Positions 8,643 through 17,194 of a stretch of 64,000 nucleotides of DNA are shown piece by piece (positions within the stretch are counted from its first letter, which is position 1; the number at the start of each line of letters is the position of its first letter). Made by a program: the position numbers and the translations under genes. This stretch comes from Phocaeicola faecalis. Lineage in GTDB: Bacteria; Bacteroidota; Bacteroidia; Bacteroidales; Bacteroidaceae. The notes below the pieces were generated by a model, which was given only the letters and a program-made list of their open reading frames with translations, searched no databases and was not told the DNA's origin. Location of the stretch: positions 47,338 to 111,337 of the forward strand of contig NZ_JADNRM010000015.1 in the NCBI RefSeq assembly GCF_021730445.1. Direction: 5' to 3'.

Positions 8643-9140
8643 ATGGCAGATTTCAATAATATAGAACTGAGAAGTGAAAAGGTAAGGAACATTATCGGCA
8701 AAGTACCGCCCGAAATCATACGCACCGGAATAGGCGATATCACCGGCATCCTACTGATATTAATATTGGCGGCATTCTTTGTTCCTTATCCAGAAAGCAT
8801 CAAGGGCACAGCCACCGTAACAGGGATTGATGTAACCGGTTGTATTCATGCCGAAGTGCTTATCCCCTACCGATACATTACAAAAGTAAAGAAAGGAATG
8901 CCTGTAGAAATGGAATTCGAAGGATATGAAGCAGCCCGGCATGGTTATCCAAATGGAAAAATAGTGAATTGCACAAAGACAGTAACTGTAATGGATGGAA
9001 ATAATTTCTTCACAGCCGAAATAATACTAGACAACCAACATGCTTCTTATCCCATCCTAAAAGATATGAAAGGCTCTGCCTCTATCTTACTTTCAGACGA
9101 AAGCATAGCTTGCCATATCTTCCCAATGTTAGGACATTAA
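8643..9140 (+). CDS. Short HlyD-like membrane fusion protein
   Basis: A 165-residue protein with one membrane helix (about 32-48, GILLILILAAFFVPYP) preceded by a cytoplasmic segment. The short beta-rich periplasmic part begins KGTATVTGIDVTG. The sequence near the helix resembles the start of HlyD/membrane fusion proteins, which usually span about 400 residues. Here the lipoyl hairpin and coiled-coil are missing, so it cannot reach far across the periplasm. It is the last gene of the RiPP operon and is followed by a strong terminator. I see no frameshift or stop that would suggest recent truncation, so the short form appears to be the native one. Confidence 0.75.
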   Translation: MADFNNIELRSEKVRNIIGKVPPEIIRTGIGDITGILLILILAAFFVPYPESIKGTATVTGIDVTGCIHAEVLIPYRYITKVKKGMPVEMEFEGYEAARHGYPNGKIVNCTKTVTVMDGNNFFTAEIILDNQHASYPILKDMKGSASILLSDESIACHIFPMLGH

Positions 9141-9161
9141 GACTGATGGTGACAAGAATGA

Positions 9162-9197
9162 AAAAAGCCTCTAAAACTGTAATTTTAGAGGCTTTTT
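9162..9197. terminator. Bidirectional terminator between RiPP operon and tRNA-Gln
   Basis: A perfect 15-bp stem (9162-9176 with 9183-9197) around a 6-base loop. It has A5 on one side and T5 on the other, so it can terminate transcription from both directions: the RiPP operon from the left and the tRNA from the right. Confidence 0.85.
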
Positions 9198-9220
9198 GTC
9201 TTAAATAAACTGTTGATTTG

Positions 9221-9291
9221 TTGGACTACCAAGATTCGAACTTGGACAAACAGAACCAAAACCTGTTGTGCTACCATTACACCATAGTCCA
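9221..9291 (-). tRNA. tRNA-Gln (anticodon TTG)
   Basis: The minus strand folds as a 71-base tRNA. The acceptor stem TGGACTA (9291-9285) pairs with TAGTCCA (9228-9222), and the discriminator base is A. The D-arm is GGTGTAATGGTAGCAC. The anticodon stem ACAGG/TCTGT closes the loop TTTTGGT with anticodon TTG, and the T-arm contains GTTCGAAT. The 3' CCA is not encoded (CAA follows), so it must be added after transcription. A strong terminator lies 24 bases downstream. Confidence 0.93.
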
Positions 9292-9370
9292 ATCATTATG
9301 TGCTTTCCTTGGAAAGCGGTGCAAAGATACGTTTTTCTATCTATATAATCCAAATATTTTCGCACTTTTT

Positions 9371-9400
9371 TTTGCCACAAAATGCAAATGTGTATCTTTG
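9371..9400 (+). promoter_or_regulatory. Bacteroides promoter for tricorn-like protease 1
   Basis: TTTG at 9371-9374 and TATCTTTG at 9393-9400 are separated by 18 bases, a close match to the Bacteroidetes TTTG-N19-TAnnTTTG promoter. The ATG is 27 bases further on. Confidence 0.65.
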
Positions 9401-9427
9401 TAAGCCTAATTAAAAGACTTCTATAGT

Positions 9428-12400
9428 ATGAAAAAACTTCTAGCCTGTATTGCGCTGGGCTGTATAGCGACGGCGAACAGTTACGCAGGAACTCCACTTT
9501 GGATGCGTGACGTGCAGATTTCCCCGGATGGTAAGGAAATCGTTTTTTGTTATAAAGGGGATATTTATAAGGTGCCTGCCAAAGGAGGCGCTGCTACCCA
9601 ACTCACCACACAGAGTTCTTACGAGTGTACGCCTATATGGTCGCCCGACGGTAAAAAAATAGCTTTTGCCAGTGACCGAAACGGAAATTTCGATGTGTTC
9701 GTGATGCCTGCCGATGGCGGACCGGCACAGCGGCTCACCACTCATTCGGCAGCAGAACTGCCTTCCGCTTTTACCCCGGACGGCAAATACATACTTTTCT
9801 CCGCTGCCATTCAAGACCCTGCCAACAGTGCCTTGTTTCCCACATCGGCCATGACCGAACTATATAGAGTGCCCACCAAAGGAGGACGTACCGAACAGGT
9901 GTTGGGAACTCCTGCCGAAGCCGTATGTTTTGATAAAACCGGAAAAACCTTGCTCTATCAAGATAGAAAAGGTTTTGAAGATGAATGGCGCAAACATCAT
10001 ACATCGTCCATCACCAGAGATGTGTGGATGTATGACACGCAAAGCCGAAAACATACCAACCTCACCCGGCATGCAGGCGAAGACCGGAATCCGGTACTCT
10101 CTCCGGACAATCAGACTGTCTATTTCCTGAGCGAACGTGATGGCGGAAGCTTCAACGTATATTCGTTCCCGCTCGATGCACCGCAATCCGTCAAGCCGGT
10201 GACAAGTTTCAAGACCCATCCGGTCCGTTTCCTTTCTATGGGCAGCAACGGGACTTTGTGCTATACTTATGATGGCGAAATCTATACCCAACAAGGAAAT
10301 ACCGCCCCACAAAAGGTAAAAATAGACCTGATACGTGACGACCAGGACAAGATAGCTGATTTAAGCTTTACTAAAGGTGCTACTTCGGCCACGGCGTCAC
10401 CCGATGGAAAACAGATTGCATTCATCGTACGCGGAGAAGTCTTTGTCACTTCGGCTGATTACACTACTACCAAACAGATTACCCACACCCCGGCACGCGA
10501 AGCAGGGGTAACCTTTGCACCCGATAACCGCACACTGGCATACGCCAGCGAGAGAAACGGTAACTGGGAATTGTATCTGGCTAAAATAGCACGCAAGGAA
10601 GAAGCAAACTTCCCGAATGCCACTCTTATCGAAGAGGAAGTGTTATTGCCGTCCGCCAAGGTGGAACGCGCCTATCCCCAGTTTTCACCGGACGGCAAGG
10701 AGTTGGCCTTTATCGAAGACCGCAACCGCTTGATGGTGATGAATCTCGATACTAAGAAGGTACGCCAAGTGACGGACGGCTCCACATGGTACAGCACCGG
10801 AGGAGGTTTTGACTATGCCTGGTCACCCGACGGCAAATGGTTTACATTGGAATTTATCGGGAACAGGCATGACCCGTATTCAGACATCGGCTTGGTTAAT
10901 GCGCAAGGAGGAGATATCATTAATATTACCAATAGCGGTTACACCAGCGGTTCGCCCCGTTGGGTGCTCGATGGCAATGCCATCCTGTTTATCACCGAAC
11001 GCTATGGTATGCGCAATCATGCTTCATGGGGCTCATTGAACGATGTCATGCTGGTGTTCCTCAATCAGGATGCATACGACAAGTTCCGCTTGAGCAAGGA
11101 AGATTATGAATTGCAGAAAGAACTGGAAAAGGAACAGGATAAGACCAAAGAAGACGAGTCGAAGAAAGACAAGAAAAAGGATAAGGATAAAAAAGAGGAT
11201 ACCAAAGAGGAGAAAATAAAGGATATTGTGGTCGAACTGAAGAATATGGAAGACCGCATTGTGCGCCTTACTCCCAATTCCTCGGACTTAAGCAGCGCCA
11301 TCATCTCCAAAGACGGTGAGAAGCTTTATTATCTTTCTGCTTTTGAAGGCGGATTCGACCTGTGGAAACTGGACCTCAGAAAGAAGGATACCAAGTTGCT
11401 CCATAAGATGAATACCGGTTGGACAAACATGGAAATGGATAAGGAAGGAAAAGAAATCTTTGTCTTGGGCGGAAGCACCATGCAGAAGATGAATGCCGAC
11501 TCCGAAACATTGAAGCCCATAAGCTATAAGGCGGATATGACGATGGACTTGGCAGCAGAACGCGAATATATGTTCAATCATGTCTATAAACAGCATCAGA
11601 AGCGTTTCTACAATCTCAATATGCATGGGATAGACTGGGATGCCATGAATGCCGCTTATCGCAAATTCCTGCCGCATATCAGCAATAACTATGACTTTGC
11701 CGAGATGCTGAGCGAATGGTTGGGCGAACTCAATGTGTCGCACACCGGAGGACGTTATTATTCCAATCTAAAGGGAGATGCCACAGCCAATCTGGGACTG
11801 CTGTACGACTGGAACTATGACGGCAAGGGGCTGCTCATTTCCGAAGTGGTGGAAAAAGGACCGTTCGACCATGCCCGCTCCAAAGTAAAAGCCGGAGACA
11901 TTGTAGAGAAAATAAACGGAAAAGAAATTACTGCCGAAGCAGACTATGCGGCACTATTCAATAATTTAAGCCGGAAGAAGACGCTGGTTTCTCTTTATAA
12001 TCCTCAGACCAAAGAACGCTGGGAAGAGGTGGTGGTTCCTATCAGCAACGGTGCTCTGAACGGATTGCTTTACACGCGCTGGGTGAAACAGCGTGCCGCT
12101 GATGTGGACAAATGGTCTGGCGGACGTTTGGGCTATGTACATATCCAGTCGATGGGTGATGACAGTTTCCGCTCTGTCTACTCGGACATCTTGGGCAAAT
12201 ACAATGACCGCGAAGGAATTGTAATCGACACTCGTTTCAACGGCGGAGGCCGCTTGCACGAGGATATAGAGATACTATTCAGCGGCAAGAAGTATTTCAC
12301 TCAGGTGGTACGCGGACGTGAAGCGTGTGATATGCCGAGCCGTCGTTGGAACAAGCCGTCCATCATGCTGCAATGCGAAGCCAATTACAGTAATGCACAC

Positions 12401-12682
12401 GGTACTCCGTGGGTTTACAGTCATCAAAAATTGGGCAAGCTGGTGGGTATGCCTGTACCGGGCACCATGACGAGTGTATCGTGGGAGACGCTTCAAGACC
12501 CCTCACTGGTATTCGGTATTCCTATCATCGGTTATCAATTGCCGGACGGAAGTTATCTGGAAAACAGTCAGTTGGAACCGGATATCAAGGTAGCCAATTC
12601 ACCGGAAACAGTCGTTCAGGGCGAAGATACTCAGTTGAAAGTGGCTGTGGATGAATTGCTGAAGGAAATAGATGGGAAATAA
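9428..12682 (+). CDS. Tricorn-like S41 serine protease 1
   Basis: A 1084-residue exported protease. It has a signal peptide (1-20, ending NSYAG), then two beta-propeller regions of WD40/TolB-type repeats such as SPDGKEIVF, SPDGKKIAFASDRNG and SPDNQTVYFLSERDG. A Lys/Glu/Asp-rich linker (about 560-600) follows, then a helical C1 region, a PDZ-like part (about 810-880) and the S41 catalytic domain. By alignment with its paralogue at 44289-47525, the nucleophile is Ser988 in NYSNAHG, and Ser771-His772 (NVSHTGG) matches the Ser-His pair of tricorn. The site around Ser988 lacks the usual SDGD, so substrate or activity may differ. It has its own promoter. Likely role: periplasmic peptide degradation. 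Confidence 0.9.
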   Translation: MKKLLACIALGCIATANSYAGTPLWMRDVQISPDGKEIVFCYKGDIYKVPAKGGAATQLTTQSSYECTPIWSPDGKKIAFASDRNGNFDVFVMPADGGPAQRLTTHSAAELPSAFTPDGKYILFSAAIQDPANSALFPTSAMTELYRVPTKGGRTEQVLGTPAEAVCFDKTGKTLLYQDRKGFEDEWRKHHTSSITRDVWMYDTQSRKHTNLTRHAGEDRNPVLSPDNQTVYFLSERDGGSFNVYSFPLDAPQSVKPVTSFKTHPVRFLSMGSNGTLCYTYDGEIYTQQGNTAPQKVKIDLIRDDQDKIADLSFTKGATSATASPDGKQIAFIVRGEVFVTSADYTTTKQITHTPAREAGVTFAPDNRTLAYASERNGNWELYLAKIARKEEANFPNATLIEEEVLLPSAKVERAYPQFSPDGKELAFIEDRNRLMVMNLDTKKVRQVTDGSTWYSTGGGFDYAWSPDGKWFTLEFIGNRHDPYSDIGLVNAQGGDIINITNSGYTSGSPRWVLDGNAILFITERYGMRNHASWGSLNDVMLVFLNQDAYDKFRLSKEDYELQKELEKEQDKTKEDESKKDKKKDKDKKEDTKEEKIKDIVVELKNMEDRIVRLTPNSSDLSSAIISKDGEKLYYLSAFEGGFDLWKLDLRKKDTKLLHKMNTGWTNMEMDKEGKEIFVLGGSTMQKMNADSETLKPISYKADMTMDLAAEREYMFNHVYKQHQKRFYNLNMHGIDWDAMNAAYRKFLPHISNNYDFAEMLSEWLGELNVSHTGGRYYSNLKGDATANLGLLYDWNYDGKGLLISEVVEKGPFDHARSKVKAGDIVEKINGKEITAEADYAALFNNLSRKKTLVSLYNPQTKERWEEVVVPISNGALNGLLYTRWVKQRAADVDKWSGGRLGYVHIQSMGDDSFRSVYSDILGKYNDREGIVIDTRFNGGGRLHEDIEILFSGKKYFTQVVRGREACDMPSRRWNKPSIMLQCEANYSNAHGTPWVYSHQKLGKLVGMPVPGTMTSVSWETLQDPSLVFGIPIIGYQLPDGSYLENSQLEPDIKVANSPETVVQGEDTQLKVAVDELLKEIDGK

Positions 12683-12723
12683 AATACGAATATAGAGTTA
12701 TAAGAAGGAACAAAAAAGCGGGA

Positions 12724-12866
12724 GTGTGTCAAAACTAAACCAGCCTATCCAATCGTCAGTTGTAGGGGCAGGGTTTGCCTGCCCGAAGACACAAAGTAAA
12801 CTGTTTTCGGGCGAGTGAACCTCGCCCCTACGAACGAAACGACAGCATTATCCACGTTTTGACATA
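12724..12866 (+). repeat. TGTGTCAAAA-ended short mobile-like repeat, copy 1
   Basis: About 143 bases, non-coding, between tricorn-like protease 1 and tyrS. The left end is GTGTGTCAAAACTA and the right end GTTTTGACATAC, imperfect inverted ends. Inside, GTAGGGGCAGGGTTTGCC faces its inverted partner GGGCGAGTGAACCTCGCCCC, giving a long GC-rich hairpin. A near-identical copy lies at 42057-42199 in the same orientation and a stripped version at 17833-17876. The form suggests a MITE/REP-like element moved by a transposase elsewhere in the genome; none is present here. Confidence 0.8.
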
Positions 12867-12904
12867 CCCCCGTCTTATATCTATCAAAAAGAATCTCTCT
12901 TTCC

Positions 12905-14197
12905 TTACTTGGCAATCACCAGATAATAGTTCTTCTTACCGCGTTGAACCAGCAGGTATTTTTCATCCAGCAGGTCGGCAGTCGTAATCACTTGGTCAAA
13001 GGCATTTAGTTTCTCTTTATTCAGCGAAACGCCTCCACCTTGAACCAACTTACGCATCTCACCTTTTGAAGCGAAGACAGCAGCGTTATCGACGAATAAA
13101 TCTACCGCTTTCACACCTTCTGCCAATGCATCACGTGATACCTCAAACTGGGGAACACCTTCGAATACGGCCAGCAACGTGTCTTCATCCAGTTTCTTCA
13201 ATGCCTCCGAAGTAGCATTACCAAACAGAATGCCTGATGCCTCGACAGCCGCATTGTAGTCTTCTTCCGAATGAACCATAACAGTCACTTCCTTGGCCAG
13301 ACGCTTCTGCAATACACGCAAATGTGGAGCTTCGGCATGTTCTGCGGTCAATGCTTCCACTTCTTCCTGACTCAGTGAAGTAAAGATTTTGATGTAGCGG
13401 GCAGCATCCTCATCACTTACATTCAACCAGAACTGATAGAATTTGTAAGGAGAAGTATAACGGGGTTCCAACCAGATGTTACCTGATTCAGTCTTACCGA
13501 ACTTGCCACCATCGGCCTTTGTAATCAACGGACAAGTCAAAGCAAATACTTCGCCACCGTTGGTACGGCGAATCAACTCGGCACCGGTAGTAATATTACC
13601 CCATTGGTCAGAGCCACCCATCTGAAGTTTACAGCCTTTTGTTTCGTATAAGTGCAGGAAGTCATAACCCTGCAACAGCTGGTAAGTAAATTCTGTAAAT
13701 GACAAACCGTCACGGGCTTCACCGTTCAAACGTTTCTGTACAGAATCCTTAGCCATCATATAGTTCACTGTGATATGCTTACCTACCTCACGGGCAAAAT
13801 CAAGGAAAGTAAAATCCTTCATCCAATCATAGTTATTCACCAATTCGGCTTTGTTGGGAGCATCGCTCTCAAAGTCCAAGAACTTGGCCAGCTGCTTCTT
13901 GATGCAAGCTACGTTGTGACGCAAAGTCTCTTCTGTCAGCAGATTACGTTCCTGCGATTTACCGGAAGGGTCGCCAATCATACCGGTTGCACCACCTACA
14001 AGAGCCAACGGCTTATGGCCGCAACGCTGGAAATGACGCAGCATCATCACACCACACAAGTGGCCGATATGCAAAGAGTCAGCAGTAGGGTCGATACCCA
14101 GATATGCTGTAACTTGTTCTTTAGCCAATAACTCCTCGGTGCCCGGCATCATTGTATGCACCATTCCACGCCATGTTAATTCTTCTACAAAATTCAT
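12905..14197 (-). CDS. tyrS: Tyrosyl-tRNA synthetase
   Basis: Charges tRNA-Tyr with tyrosine in the cytoplasm. The 430-residue class Ic synthetase has the HIGH motif at 43-46 ([10 protein letters not shown]) and the KMSKS-type signature KFGKTESGN near 233, the usual bacterial form. Tyr-binding residues lie in GYDFLHLY and [10 protein letters not shown]. The C-terminal ~70 residues form an S4 RNA-binding domain ([13 protein letters not shown]). Length is normal and the start ATG at 14197 gives the canonical N-terminus. It is the last gene of a leftward run of housekeeping genes. Confidence 0.98.
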   Translation of the reverse strand: MNFVEELTWRGMVHTMMPGTEELLAKEQVTAYLGIDPTADSLHIGHLCGVMMLRHFQRCGHKPLALVGGATGMIGDPSGKSQERNLLTEETLRHNVACIKKQLAKFLDFESDAPNKAELVNNYDWMKDFTFLDFAREVGKHITVNYMMAKDSVQKRLNGEARDGLSFTEFTYQLLQGYDFLHLYETKGCKLQMGGSDQWGNITTGAELIRRTNGGEVFALTCPLITKADGGKFGKTESGNIWLEPRYTSPYKFYQFWLNVSDEDAARYIKIFTSLSQEEVEALTAEHAEAPHLRVLQKRLAKEVTVMVHSEEDYNAAVEASGILFGNATSEALKKLDEDTLLAVFEGVPQFEVSRDALAEGVKAVDLFVDNAAVFASKGEMRKLVQGGGVSLNKEKLNAFDQVITTADLLDEKYLLVQRGKKNYYLVIAK

Positions 14198-14276
14198 CGA
14201 ATGATTAATCTATTTAATTGTTTGATTTATACTTTAATGCCACAAAAGTACGACTCTTTATCTGAAGAAACAACTC

Positions 14277-14906
14277 TTATCGCCGAAAAAAGATTTTTCC
14301 CGTATTTTCGGCTATCTGCATGGAAAGCTCTTCTACGGTCACCCGCCGCACTTCGGCAATGCCCTTTATGATGTCACGGACGGGCATCCGGCTTTCATCC
14401 GTCTCGGTCAGCAAGCACTCCAAAGGAATCTCCTGCAACACAGGTAGTTGATACTTCTCTCCTATCGAAAGACGAATGTCCTCGCGCAGCAACATCCGGG
14501 CTATATTCACATTATTACGGAAGCCGTGTACCACCCACGGCATGCTTGGACGGAATTTTCTTTTCAGCTCCACCAACTCGTTAAAGGCTTTCACACAATG
14601 AATGACCAACGGTTTGCCTATCTCTTCCGCCAACAAGATTTGTCGTTCAAATACTTCTTTCTGAAGCATCGGATTCGTCGAGGTCATTTTATCGAGCCCT
14701 GCCTCGCCAATAGCCAGCACAGCAGGATGTGTCACCGCTTTGCGCAGCAGTTCCCACTCTTCCTCCCACCTGCCTCCCACCCTCCACGGATGAATGCCCA
14801 CAGAATAATAATTTCCCTCTATGGGACAGAAAGCGGCAGGTTCTACATTCCGAATGCTTTCGCCCGCTATCGGAGCCGCATAATGAGTATGGATATCAAG
14901 TAACAT
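14277..14906 (-). CDS. TatD-family metal-dependent hydrolase
   Basis: A 209-residue TIM-barrel hydrolase of the TatD family (putative DNase). Metal ligands are visible: His6 and His8 in DIHTHY, Glu in AIGEAGLDK, His in LVIHCVKA, His in WVVHGFRN, and Asp in LLTETDES. It is about 50 residues shorter than typical TatD (around 260), with compaction spread through loops and not a clear truncation. This short form is what I would expect in Bacteroidetes. It sits between yidD and tyrS, 13 bases downstream of yidD, probably in one transcript. Confidence 0.9.
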   Translation of the reverse strand: MLLDIHTHYAAPIAGESIRNVEPAAFCPIEGNYYSVGIHPWRVGGRWEEEWELLRKAVTHPAVLAIGEAGLDKMTSTNPMLQKEVFERQILLAEEIGKPLVIHCVKAFNELVELKRKFRPSMPWVVHGFRNNVNIARMLLREDIRLSIGEKYQLPVLQEIPLECLLTETDESRMPVRDIIKGIAEVRRVTVEELSMQIAENTGKIFFRR

Positions 14907-14919
14907 AAAATGCTATAGT

Positions 14920-15141
14920 TTAAGGGACAGGATCGTATCCCGAACCACCCCACGGGTGGCAACGCAACAAACGGCGGACGGCCAGATACAAACCCTTAAA
15001 AGGGCCATGTTTCTTAATCGCCTCGATAGCATATTCGGAACAAGTGGGAACAAAACGACAGGAAGGCGGAGTCATGGGAGAAATATAACCCCGGTAGAAA
15101 TAAATAGGGAGTAGCAGAAGACGTGAAAGCAGCTTTTTCAT
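14920..15141 (-). CDS. yidD: Membrane protein insertion efficiency factor YidD
   Basis: A 73-residue protein with the family signature: [20 protein letters not shown], then [10 protein letters not shown] and the C-terminal [14 protein letters not shown]. It has an N-terminal amphipathic/hydrophobic helix and acts at the inner membrane alongside YidC. Its ATG overlaps the rnpA stop by four bases (ATGA, 15138-15141), indicating translational coupling. The rnpA-yidD order is conserved widely in bacteria. Confidence 0.96.
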   Translation of the reverse strand: MKKLLSRLLLLPIYFYRGYISPMTPPSCRFVPTCSEYAIEAIKKHGPFKGLYLAVRRLLRCHPWGGSGYDPVP

Positions 15142-15527
15142 TCTATTTTTTCTATTATATGAAACAGTAACCTCTTCACCTTCTCCTCTACCTCAGCCGA
15201 AGGATGGATTTCGTTGTCCAACCATATAAAGGCTAAAACCAGTCTTTTGTCCTTGGCAACCAGTGCATCTGTCAGTAGCCGTTTATTCTTGCGGTATGCT
15301 TCACGCACCTGGCGTTTCACCAAATTGCGTTTTACCGCCCGCTTGAAGCGTTTCTTAGGGACACTTATCAAGATAGAAGCAGGTGCCTCCCCCTCCGAAG
15401 CATCCAGCCACATATACACCACACGCAAGGGGAAAGCCGGAAAAGATTTGTTTCCACCGGCAAAAAGACGTTCTATCATCGCCTTGCTGTTCAATCGTTC
15501 CGCTTTGCTAAGTGTATATTCTGCCAT
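15138..15527 (-). CDS. rnpA: Ribonuclease P protein component
   Basis: The protein subunit of RNase P, which helps the catalytic RNA remove the 5' leader of tRNA precursors. I place the start at the ATG at 15527 ([15 protein letters not shown]), giving about 129 residues. The frame extends upstream to 15572 but that extension is not typical of the family. The signature [16 protein letters not shown] and the conserved basic face are present, as is the N-terminal F-type substrate cleft ([19 protein letters not shown]). The stop overlaps the yidD start. hemD lies upstream in the same direction. Confidence 0.96.
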   Translation of the reverse strand: MAEYTLSKAERLNSKAMIERLFAGGNKSFPAFPLRVVYMWLDASEGEAPASILISVPKKRFKRAVKRNLVKRQVREAYRKNKRLLTDALVAKDKRLVLAFIWLDNEIHPSAEVEEKVKRLLFHIIEKIE

Positions 15528-15627
15528 AGTTTTACTTTTCCATATAAAAAGAAACCGAGGGTTTCGAATCACAAAGTTATAACTTTTTGATACAAAACCC
15601 CCGATTTCGGGCTATAAACTAAAAAAA

Positions 15628-16377
15628 TTAATCTTTGTTACGTTCACGGATAAACATATCCAGTGCAGCCGTCATTGAAGGAGCTTCCACAGTAGGAGCT
15701 TCCAGGTCAAGACGCAAACCGGCTTCTTTGACCGCTTTAGCCGTTGCAGGACCAAAACATCCGATGGCAATCTCTTTTTGGTCGAACTCAGGGAAGTTTT
15801 TCATCAATGAGTTGATTCCGGCAGGACTGAAGAACAGCAACATATCGTAATCAAAATTTTCTTCGGGAGTGAAATCGTTGCTTACTGTGCGATACATCAC
15901 TACCTCAGTGTGTTGAATCTTCTTGCCGTCCAATGCATTTCTAATCTCGTCATTGTGCACGTCCGACATCGGAACAAGATACTTCTCAGTGCCATGTTTA
16001 ACAATGGATGGAAGCAAATCCGCAAATTTACCGGTCGCCCCAAAGAACACTTTGCGTTTACGATACTGCACATACTTCTGTATATACAAGGCAATTGTTT
16101 CGGAAGTACAGAAATACTTCATTGTCTCGGGTATGGTAACACGTAATTCAGCACATAGGCTGAAAAAGTGATCAATAGCGTGTCTTGAAGTAAATATCAC
16201 TGCTGTATGATCAAGAATAGAGACTTTTTGTTGTCTGAACTCTTTGGCCGACAAGCTCTCAACTTTGATGAACGGGCGAAAATCAATTTTCACACCGTAC
16301 TTCTCAGCTATATCGTAATAAGGCGACTTCTCAGAAGTCGGTTTCGGCTGAGATACGAGGACTTTTTTTATTTTCAA
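15628..16377 (-). CDS. hemD: Uroporphyrinogen-III synthase
   Basis: A 249-residue protein beginning MKIKKVLVSQPKP, with the two-lobed HemD fold. The lobes are linked by the conserved stretches HTAVIFTSRHAIDHFF and MLLFFSPAGINSLMKNFP, and the end carries IAIGCFGPATAKAVKEAGL. It cyclises hydroxymethylbilane to uroporphyrinogen III in tetrapyrrole synthesis. In Bacteroidetes it commonly sits between a DUF4271 membrane protein and rnpA, as here: the upstream gene ends only 4 bases before this start. No other heme genes are present in the window. Confidence 0.92.
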   Translation of the reverse strand: MKIKKVLVSQPKPTSEKSPYYDIAEKYGVKIDFRPFIKVESLSAKEFRQQKVSILDHTAVIFTSRHAIDHFFSLCAELRVTIPETMKYFCTSETIALYIQKYVQYRKRKVFFGATGKFADLLPSIVKHGTEKYLVPMSDVHNDEIRNALDGKKIQHTEVVMYRTVSNDFTPEENFDYDMLLFFSPAGINSLMKNFPEFDQKEIAIGCFGPATAKAVKEAGLRLDLEAPTVEAPSMTAALDMFIRERNKD

Positions 16378-16381
16378 TGTA

Positions 16382-17194
16382 CTAAAAATTTAAAACCAAA
16401 ATGTTGTTCGCTATAACTATCCCCTTCCACAGTATCAGGTCAGGGAGAATTTCTAGGGCACAAAAGTACAGAATTAAATGGAGAATGCCATGAATTCTGT
16501 TGAAAAAGTTATTAATGCACTTATAAAACAGCAGAATTTTAGCAATTATTATAACAAAACCGATAAAATAAGGCGCAAGTTGCGGTGATAAATCAAAATA
16601 GACAATCAAAAGGACAATGGGAAAAAGCAGAAAACCGGCTCCGATTATCACGTTAAAATACGATTCTATCCAAATCATATTCTTGATTTTGTTAAAAAAT
16701 ATCCAATTCACAAAGCTATATGCCAGCCACTTAAACAACAAGAAGACAACCACACATCCTATGAAAATACTCAATAACAGATAGTGGGGTACAACGCGGA
16801 ATAAGAGCAAATCGTGGTCCGAAAAATAATCATATACACAGAAACCGGCAAGGATGCAGGTCTGGAAAATCAGGCCTAGTGTATAACGGACATCCGAGGC
16901 AGTGGTATCGTCAAACAAGCTGGCACGCTCTTTCGACAAGGAGAAATTCTTAAACTGTTGCTCCAGATGTTTCTTTCCGTGGGCAAGGACGTAGGACACC
17001 AGGATGAAACACAGAAACAAGACACTGGTCACCATCCAATCCGACCGAAGCTGATAAGGTATTTGTTCTCCTCTCATCCCTTCTTGTCTGGTGACATGAT
17101 GTACCTTTTGCGTCAAAGTCGTATCCACACGGCTTTGTTCTTCGGCATATAGCTGAAGCAGGTATTCTATTCCGGGATGACAGTTTTCGCTCAT
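16382..17194 (-). CDS. DUF4271 membrane protein
   Basis: A 270-residue integral membrane protein with about six or seven hydrophobic helices (for example TSVLFLCFILVSYVLA near 56, LLLSIFIGCVVVFLLFKWLA near 138, and LHLILYFCALEILPDLIL near 235). The N-terminus is soluble and charged. The family is known from Bacteroidetes and is found beside hemD, but has no established function. The start ATG overlaps the stop of the LOG-family gene upstream by four bases (17191-17194). Confidence 0.85.
   Translation of the reverse strand: MSENCHPGIEYLLQLYAEEQSRVDTTLTQKVHHVTRQEGMRGEQIPYQLRSDWMVTSVLFLCFILVSYVLAHGKKHLEQQFKNFSLSKERASLFDDTTASDVRYTLGLIFQTCILAGFCVYDYFSDHDLLLFRVVPHYLLLSIFIGCVVVFLLFKWLAYSFVNWIFFNKIKNMIWIESYFNVIIGAGFLLFPIVLLIVYFDLSPQLAPYFIGFVIIIAKILLFYKCINNFFNRIHGILHLILYFCALEILPDLILWKGIVIANNILVLNF

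Noticed and set aside
9162..9291. tRNA-Gln as an integration site for the RiPP operon
   Set aside because: No duplicated tRNA 3' end or integrase is present in the window, and the tRNA is convergent with the operon and separated from it by a shared terminator.
12775..12987. Open frame of about 70 codons on the plus strand
   Set aside because: It reads through a non-coding repeat and into the 3' end of tyrS antisense. The RNDSIIHVL phrase recurs wherever the repeat occurs, so it is not a gene.
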